Positions 4,902 through 8,494 of a stretch of DNA of 8,494 bases are shown one piece after another. Under the pieces are notes generated by a model. That model was not told the origin of the DNA. It worked only from the letters and a program-made list of their open reading frames with translations, and did not search any database. The translations under genes and the position numbers were made by a program. This stretch comes from Lysobacter_K sp038248955 (GTDB lineage: Bacteria; Pseudomonadota; Gammaproteobacteria; Xanthomonadales; Xanthomonadaceae). The stretch's first letter is position 1; each line of letters starts with the position of its first letter. Where the stretch lies: the NCBI GenBank assembly GCA_038248955.1, contig JBBRWW010000124.1, positions 1-8,494 of the forward strand, in the 5' to 3' direction.

Positions 4902-6050
4902 TCAGCGTGGCGCGGAGTACCCGCCGGGAATGCCGCGCGGCGACATCACCACCTGCCACAACTGCGAGCGCCGCGTGCGGAACGTCGCCATCGAGGCCGC
5001 GAGGTAGAAGCGCCACATGCGGCGAAAGCGCTCGTCGTAACGCGAGGGCAACGAGGGCCACGCACGCTCGATGTTGTCGCGCCAGGCCTGCAGCGTCTGG
5101 TCGTAGTCGGTCCCGAAGCCGTGCCAATCTTCAATCACGAAACGCCCTTCGCTGGCGGCCGCGATCTGCGCCGCCGAAGGCAGCATCGAGTTGGGGAAGA
5201 TGTAGCGCGCGATCCACGGGTCCGTGCGGTTGACCGAGACGTTGGTGCCGATTGTGTGCAGCAGGAACAATCCCGGACCCCATTTGCCGTCGAGGTGCAG
5301 GCAACGGCGGGCAATGTCGAAGAAGCGCCGATAGTTCCGGATACCCACATGCTCGAACATCCCCAGCGAGAAGCTGCGGTCAAAGCGCTCGTCCAGGTCG
5401 CGGTAGTCCTGCACGCGGATCTCGATCGGCAGGCCGGCACACAGACTGCGCGCCAGCGCCGCCTGTTCGTGCGAGATGGTGATGCCGACGCCGCTGACGC
5501 CGTAGTTCTCCGCCGCGAACTTCAGCGCCTCTCCCCAGCCGCAGCCGATGTCCAGCACCCGCATTCCCGGTTGCAGGCCGAGCTTGCGACAGACCAGGTC
5601 GAGCTTGGCCTCCTGGGCCCCGTCGAGCGTGTTGGCACCCTGCCAGTAGCCGCAGCTGTAGACCATCCGCCGGCCGAGCATCGCGCGGTAGAGGTCGTTG
5701 CCAAGGTCGTAGTGGCGCTCGCCGACGGTGAACGCGCGATGCCGCGTCTGCAGGTTCATCAGGCCGGCACGCAGCCGGTCGAACCAGTCCGCGATCCCGG
5801 GAACGCGCTGATCGGTGCGGGCGTCGAGCAACCGGTACAGCAGGCCGTCAAGCGATCGCGCATCCCACCACCCGTCCATGTACGACTCGCCCAGGCCCAG
5901 CGAACCCTGAGCCAGCAACCGCGCATAGAGGCGGTTGTCGTGCACCTGGAGGTCGCATTCGTGCGGGGCGGGCGCGGCGCGGTCCCCGATATGCACTTCG
6001 GCGTCAGCCAGCAGGCTTTGCACGCGATCCCGGAACGGATGAAGTTGCAT
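4902..6050 (-). CDS. cfa: Cyclopropane-fatty-acyl-phospholipid synthase
   Basis: A 382-residue SAM-dependent methyltransferase, the same length as E. coli Cfa. It adds a methylene bridge to unsaturated acyl chains of membrane phospholipids, typically in stationary phase or under acid stress. The N-terminal lipid-binding part (about 1-100, with LGLGESYMDGWWD at 51-63) is followed by the catalytic domain: HYDLGNDLY (113-121), MVYSCGYW (C133, equivalent to E. coli C139), SAM-binding LDIGCGWGE (166-174), QDYRDLDERFD (214-224), GMFEHVG (E233, H234), LLHTIG (263-268) and EDWHGFG (307-313). ATG 6050 matches the family N-terminus; a GTG two codons upstream is possible and the ribosome site is weak (GGGG). 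Residues about 256-260 (KWGPG) look like a small insertion relative to E. coli. The gene follows the DUF3298 lipoprotein gene by 55 bp and is probably co-transcribed with it. Confidence 0.95.
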   Translation of the reverse strand: MQLHPFRDRVQSLLADAEVHIGDRAAPAPHECDLQVHDNRLYARLLAQGSLGLGESYMDGWWDARSLDGLLYRLLDARTDQRVPGIADWFDRLRAGLMNLQTRHRAFTVGERHYDLGNDLYRAMLGRRMVYSCGYWQGANTLDGAQEAKLDLVCRKLGLQPGMRVLDIGCGWGEALKFAAENYGVSGVGITISHEQAALARSLCAGLPIEIRVQDYRDLDERFDRSFSLGMFEHVGIRNYRRFFDIARRCLHLDGKWGPGLFLLHTIGTNVSVNRTDPWIARYIFPNSMLPSAAQIAAASEGRFVIEDWHGFGTDYDQTLQAWRDNIERAWPSLPSRYDERFRRMWRFYLAASMATFRTRRSQLWQVVMSPRGIPGGYSAPR

Positions 6051-6105
6051 TTGCACCCCGCAAGAGCACGGCCGCTTCCAGGCGGCTGGAGACTGGGTTG
6101 TCCGG

Positions 6106-6936
6106 TCAGCTCGCGCCAGCCTCGAACAGTGACCGGTAGGCCGGCGCCACACGCGGCAGCAGGACCGCGGCGGGCACCTCCACCGTCTGCGTACCGTCCG
6201 AATAGGGGCCGACCTGGTACGGCGCGAATACGAAGCGCAACGCTCGCAATTTGCCCGACGGTGCGGCAACGGGCTCGAACATCGCGAAGGTCTCGGCGGA
6301 GGGCTCGGTGCCATCTTCGATCATTCGGCTGGCGTCCCTGACCACCTGCAGTCGTTCGGCGGGCGGAAGGTCATCGGCATCGACCCGCTGCGACAGCGCC
6401 GTCAACAGCTGCTCGCGTACGTACACGGCGATCGGCGCCCAGCTCTTCGGATCGGGCACCAGGTCGTTGGCGGTCAGCAGGCGACCCTGCTGCGGCAGCC
6501 AGACGAACCGGGCAAGCAGGGGCGCGCCATGGGCGCCCCCGGTGTAGCTGCTGCCGTCAGCCGCGACCGCGAACAGCTGCGGTGAATCCATCAACTCGGT
6601 GAAGCTGATCGACAGGTCGTAAGGCGACGCGCCGGCGGCCGCGGCCTTGCGGGCTCTCACCGCCTCGAGCAGGTCGGCACGTGCGGCCTCGGCATAACGC
6701 TGCAGTTCGGTGACCAGGCCGGGATATTTCGCGGCCGAAGGCGCGTAGCTGATGCCGATCATGTAGTCCGGAGTCGTCTCGACCACATCGGCGAGCGACG
6801 CGACCGCGGTCGGCGGCGCGGTCGTGGCGGCAGGTGCCGTCCGCGCTGCAACGGGAGCGGGCGCTTCGCGCTTGCAGGCCAGCAGGCCGAGGCAGATCAG
6901 GGTGATGACGACGACGCGCGCAGGCAGGTACTTCAT
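6106..6936 (-). CDS. DUF3298 (RsiV/PdaC-like) lipoprotein
   Basis: A 276-residue predicted lipoprotein: MKYLPARVVVITLICLGLLAC gives a basic start, a hydrophobic core and a lipobox LLAC, with Cys21 as the lipidation site. An Ala/Pro/Thr-rich linker (about 23-48) follows. A DUF4163-like part (about 56-125) then runs into a DUF3298-like part with the hallmark SYTGGAHG (130-137), LTANDLV (154-160) and, near the end, FAPYQVGPYSDGTQTVEVP (237-255). This architecture is shared with RsiV and PdaC, where it binds lysozyme or peptidoglycan-like ligands. No sigma-factor-binding segment is present here and the biological role is not known. The start at ATG 6936 follows the signal peptide; no Shine-Dalgarno is evident. 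TAAGGT (6971-6966) is a possible -10 without a recognisable -35. It is the first gene of a likely pair with cfa. Confidence 0.82.
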   Translation of the reverse strand: MKYLPARVVVITLICLGLLACKREAPAPVAARTAPAATTAPPTAVASLADVVETTPDYMIGISYAPSAAKYPGLVTELQRYAEAARADLLEAVRARKAAAAGASPYDLSISFTELMDSPQLFAVAADGSSYTGGAHGAPLLARFVWLPQQGRLLTANDLVPDPKSWAPIAVYVREQLLTALSQRVDADDLPPAERLQVVRDASRMIEDGTEPSAETFAMFEPVAAPSGKLRALRFVFAPYQVGPYSDGTQTVEVPAAVLLPRVAPAYRSLFEAGAS

Positions 6937-7098
6937 TCGGGAGGCAGTCCATTGATTGACGCGGCACCTTACCGAGGGCGCCGTGATGCCGCTATCCACA
7001 CTGACGGGTTACGTCCACTGCCACCCGGAGCGGACAGGCGACCCTTGACAGGCAACGCTGCCGCAACGGGCCGACGCCGGGGCGCCGGGAGCGGGCGG

Positions 7099-7812
7099 TT
7101 ACCAGTCGGTGCGTTGCGGCAACAGGCCCTGCAGCTCGGCGTCGGTGAGGTTTCGCCACTGGCCGATCTTGAGATGGCCGAGCTTGACGTTGCCGATGCG
7201 CACCCGGACCAGCTGTTTCACCCGGTACTTGAAGTGCGCCGCCATCAAGCGGATCTGCCGGTTCAGCCCCTGCACCAGCACGATTCGAAAGCCATACCGC
7301 CCGAGCTTGCCGGTCTTGCACGGCAGCGTCATCTCGTCGCCGACCGGCACGCCGCGGGCCATGCCACGCAGGAACTCGTCGGTGACCATGTTGTTGACCG
7401 CGACCAGATATTCCTTTTCCAGTTTGTTTTCGGCGCGCAGGATCTCGTTGACGATGTCGCCATTGCTGGTCAGCAGGATCAACCCCTCGGAATCCTTGTC
7501 GAGGCGACCGATCGGGAAGATCCGCTGCTCATGGCCGACGAAATGCACGATGTTGTCCTTGATCGCCGACTCGGTGGTGCACACGATCCCGACCGGCTTG
7601 TTGAGCGCGATGTAGACATGCTGGCGCTGGCCCTTGGCCACCTTGCGCACCTTCAGCGCCTGGCCGTCGACCTTGACCTCGTCGCCCTCGCCGACCTCCG
7701 AACCCACCCGTCCGCGGATGCCATTGACGGTCACCCGGCCCTCGGCGATCAGCTTGTCGGCCTCGCGGCGCGAACAGAATCCGGTTTCACTGATGTGTTT
7801 GTTCAGGCGCAT
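7099..7812 (-). CDS. rluF: 23S rRNA pseudouridine synthase RluF
   Basis: A 237-residue RsuA/RluB/E/F-family enzyme that isomerises uridine to pseudouridine in the peptidyl-transferase region of 23S rRNA (U2604 in E. coli). An N-terminal S4 RNA-binding domain (about 1-50: MRLNKHISETGFCSRREADK) is followed by the catalytic domain with ALNKPVGIVCTTE (69-81), FPIGRLDKDSEGL (99-111, catalytic D105), EKEYLV (132-137), RGMARGVPV (149-157) and VQGLNRQIRLM (180-190). The overall match from memory is better to E. coli RluF than to RsuA, RluB or RluE. The long basic C-terminal tail of E. coli RluF is absent. E. coli has NRQIRRM where this protein has NRQIRLM. The ribosome site before ATG 7812 is weak. 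A plausible promoter lies just upstream, so it is probably transcribed independently of the acetyltransferase gene. Confidence 0.92.
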   Translation of the reverse strand: MRLNKHISETGFCSRREADKLIAEGRVTVNGIRGRVGSEVGEGDEVKVDGQALKVRKVAKGQRQHVYIALNKPVGIVCTTESAIKDNIVHFVGHEQRIFPIGRLDKDSEGLILLTSNGDIVNEILRAENKLEKEYLVAVNNMVTDEFLRGMARGVPVGDEMTLPCKTGKLGRYGFRIVLVQGLNRQIRLMAAHFKYRVKQLVRVRIGNVKLGHLKIGQWRNLTDAELQGLLPQRTDW

Positions 7813-7833
7813 GCCGACCGGTCACTCGGGTAA

Positions 7834-7861
7834 AGCGTATGGGGCCGGCATGCTGTCACAA
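7834..7861 (-). promoter_or_regulatory. Possible rluF promoter
   Basis: On the minus strand, TTGTGA (7861-7856) matches 4 of 6 bases of the -35. It is followed after 16 bp by TACGCT (7839-7834), which keeps the three most conserved -10 positions (T1, A2, T6). Transcription would begin near 7827, about 15 bases before the ATG at 7812. Confidence 0.38.
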
Positions 7862-7935
7862 ACGCGTCGGCAGCGCATGGCTCGGGCACGCGATGGCGGC
7901 ATACCGCGGCTCGATCGCGGTCCCGGCGGGGCCGC

Positions 7936-7958
7936 AGCCGGGTGCCACTCACCCGGCT
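7936..7958 (-). terminator. Perfect 9-bp hairpin downstream of the acetyltransferase gene
   Basis: AGCCGGGTG (7936-7944) and CACCCGGCT (7950-7958) form a perfect 9-bp GC-rich stem with a 5-base loop, 40 bp after the acetyltransferase stop. On the minus strand no U tract follows; on the plus strand only a short TT follows. It is most likely a transcript 3'-end structure for the small minus-strand gene. Confidence 0.45.
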
Positions 7959-7997
7959 TTGCAACAGCCCCATACCCGTGCGTGGACCCGCGGCGCC

Positions 7998-8264
7998 TCA
8001 CGCGATCAACGGGGCGTACTCCGGGTGCCGCTTGGCCCACCCGGCCGCGTAGCTGCATGCGGGACGGACCTTCCAGCCGTGCTCCCGGGCGTATTCGAAC
8101 GCCGCACGGGTCAGCTGGCTTGCCAGCCCGCGTCCCTCGATCGCCGATGGCACCCCGGTGTGGGTGATCACTATCCATCCAACCTGCCGTTGATAATCCA
8201 GCCGGGCTTCATGGCCGTCCACCGTCATGGTGAAACGCCCGGCGGCGTGGTGTATGGACGTCAT
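7998..8264 (-). CDS. Small GNAT-fold N-acetyltransferase (NATD1/YjdJ-like)
   Basis: An 88-residue protein of the short GNAT-related group (COG2388, Acetyltransf_CG), about half the length of a normal GNAT enzyme and normal for this group. ATG 8264 has GGAGG four bases upstream. The N-terminal strands (RFTMTVDGHEARLDY) lead to IVITHTGVPSAIEGRGLASQL (31-51). There the EGRGLA segment forms the acetyl-CoA pyrophosphate loop and THTGVPSAIEGRG is the family signature. The C-terminus contains KVRPACSYAAGWAKRHPEY, with the conserved Cys70 and Tyr72 of the family. The acceptor substrate is not known for most members. The start lies 19 bp after the stop of the upstream open frame (8284 onward), so the two probably share a transcript. 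Confidence 0.88.
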   Translation of the reverse strand: MTSIHHAAGRFTMTVDGHEARLDYQRQVGWIVITHTGVPSAIEGRGLASQLTRAAFEYAREHGWKVRPACSYAAGWAKRHPEYAPLIA

Positions 8265-8283
8265 GGGGCCTCCTGCCGAAGAC

Positions 8284-8494
8284 TCAGCGCGCATCGCGCT
8301 TGCCCTGCTGATGACGGTCGCGGGTGCTGATGCTGCCCTGGATCGGGGTGATATGGCTCTCGGCGGCATGCAATTCCTCGGCCTTGTCTATCGCGCCGGG
8401 CGACTGGAAGCCTTCGCTGCCCGGGTGGGCCTGGGCCGGACCCAGCGTCTGCCAGGATTGCGGTTGGCGGCGGTTATCGCGTTTGGCGTCGAGC
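8284..8494 (-). CDS. Unidentified hydrophilic protein, C-terminal part only
   Basis: An open minus-strand frame enters from the right edge and runs for 69 codons to TGA at 8286-8284. Its third positions are strongly GC-rich, as in neighbouring genes. The stop falls 19 bp before the acetyltransferase start, leaving just enough room for that gene's ribosome site, as in an operon. The visible part is hydrophilic, rich in Gln, Arg, Ala, Gly and Pro, with no membrane segment or cysteine. It includes SWQTLGPAQAHPGSEGFQSP, then AEELHAAESHITPIQGSIST, and ends basic (RDRHQQGKRDAR). I do not recognise the family. The composition suggests a disordered or stress-type protein, but that is only an impression. 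The start lies outside the window. Confidence 0.6.
   Translation of the reverse strand, partial: LDAKRDNRRQPQSWQTLGPAQAHPGSEGFQSPGAIDKAEELHAAESHITPIQGSISTRDRHQQGKRDAR

Noticed and set aside
4848..6341. 497-codon plus-strand open frame
   Set aside because: It is antisense to cfa, whose minus-strand product has every family motif at the expected length. The plus-strand frame is open only because stops are rare at this GC content.
7044..7049. Perfect TTGACA on the plus strand
   Set aside because: No -10-like sequence lies 15-19 bp downstream and no plus-strand gene follows.
6937..7098. Spacer between the DUF3298 lipoprotein gene and rluF as a candidate small RNA
   Set aside because: It has GC-rich short repeats but no stem followed by a T-run and no convincing promoter, so I cannot support an RNA gene.
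6952..7833. 293-codon plus-strand open frame
   Set aside because: It is antisense to rluF, which has a clear S4 domain and catalytic GRLDKDS motif. The plus-strand translation resembles no family.

Overview
The window looks like ordinary chromosomal DNA from a high-GC gammaproteobacterium. The best guess is the Xanthomonadaceae/Lysobacteraceae (Lysobacter, Luteimonas or Pseudoxanthomonas type). This rests on the strongly GC-rich third codon positions, a DUF6116-like small protein, two glycine-zipper-type envelope proteins and the general gene content. It is an inference from recognised families; no 16S or other taxonomic marker is present.

Layout. Positions 1-129 (minus) hold the 5' end of a glycine-zipper-type envelope protein. 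A divergent spacer leads to a plus-strand pair: a 70-residue DUF6116-like membrane protein (301-513) and a YjjV-type TatD metallohydrolase (522-1292). The hydrolase converges on tcdA (1289-2104, minus); the two genes overlap by 4 bp, and a single CTAG palindrome supplies both stop codons. tcdA diverges from a membrane-anchored cytochrome c'-like protein (2184-2636, plus), which is followed by a glycine-zipper outer-membrane lipoprotein (2757-3233, plus) and a strong intrinsic terminator (3281-3312). From there to the right edge everything reads on the minus strand. In transcription order: an unidentified hydrophilic protein (8284 to beyond 8494), a small NATD1/YjdJ-like acetyltransferase (7998-8264), rluF (7099-7812), a DUF3298 lipoprotein (6106-6936), cfa (4902-6050) and a GlpQ-type glycerophosphodiesterase (3437-4663).

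Functional reading. The window combines tRNA and rRNA modification (tcdA, rluF) with envelope and phospholipid functions: two glycine-zipper proteins, a DUF3298 lipoprotein, cyclopropane fatty acid synthase and glycerophosphodiesterase. The DUF3298 lipoprotein and cfa are 55 bp apart and probably co-transcribed. glpQ follows cfa after a 238-bp gap without a gene. I see no tRNA or rRNA gene, insertion sequence, integrase, CRISPR array, prophage or toxin-antitoxin pair.

I found no convincing undescribed multi-gene system. The observations most worth a second look are small: tcdA appears to have a leaderless promoter back-to-back with the cytochrome promoter; the segment before the lipoprotein gene has mutually exclusive hairpins; the membrane-tethered cytochrome c'-like protein is unusual; and an arginine-rich stretch in GlpQ may be a compensated frameshift.
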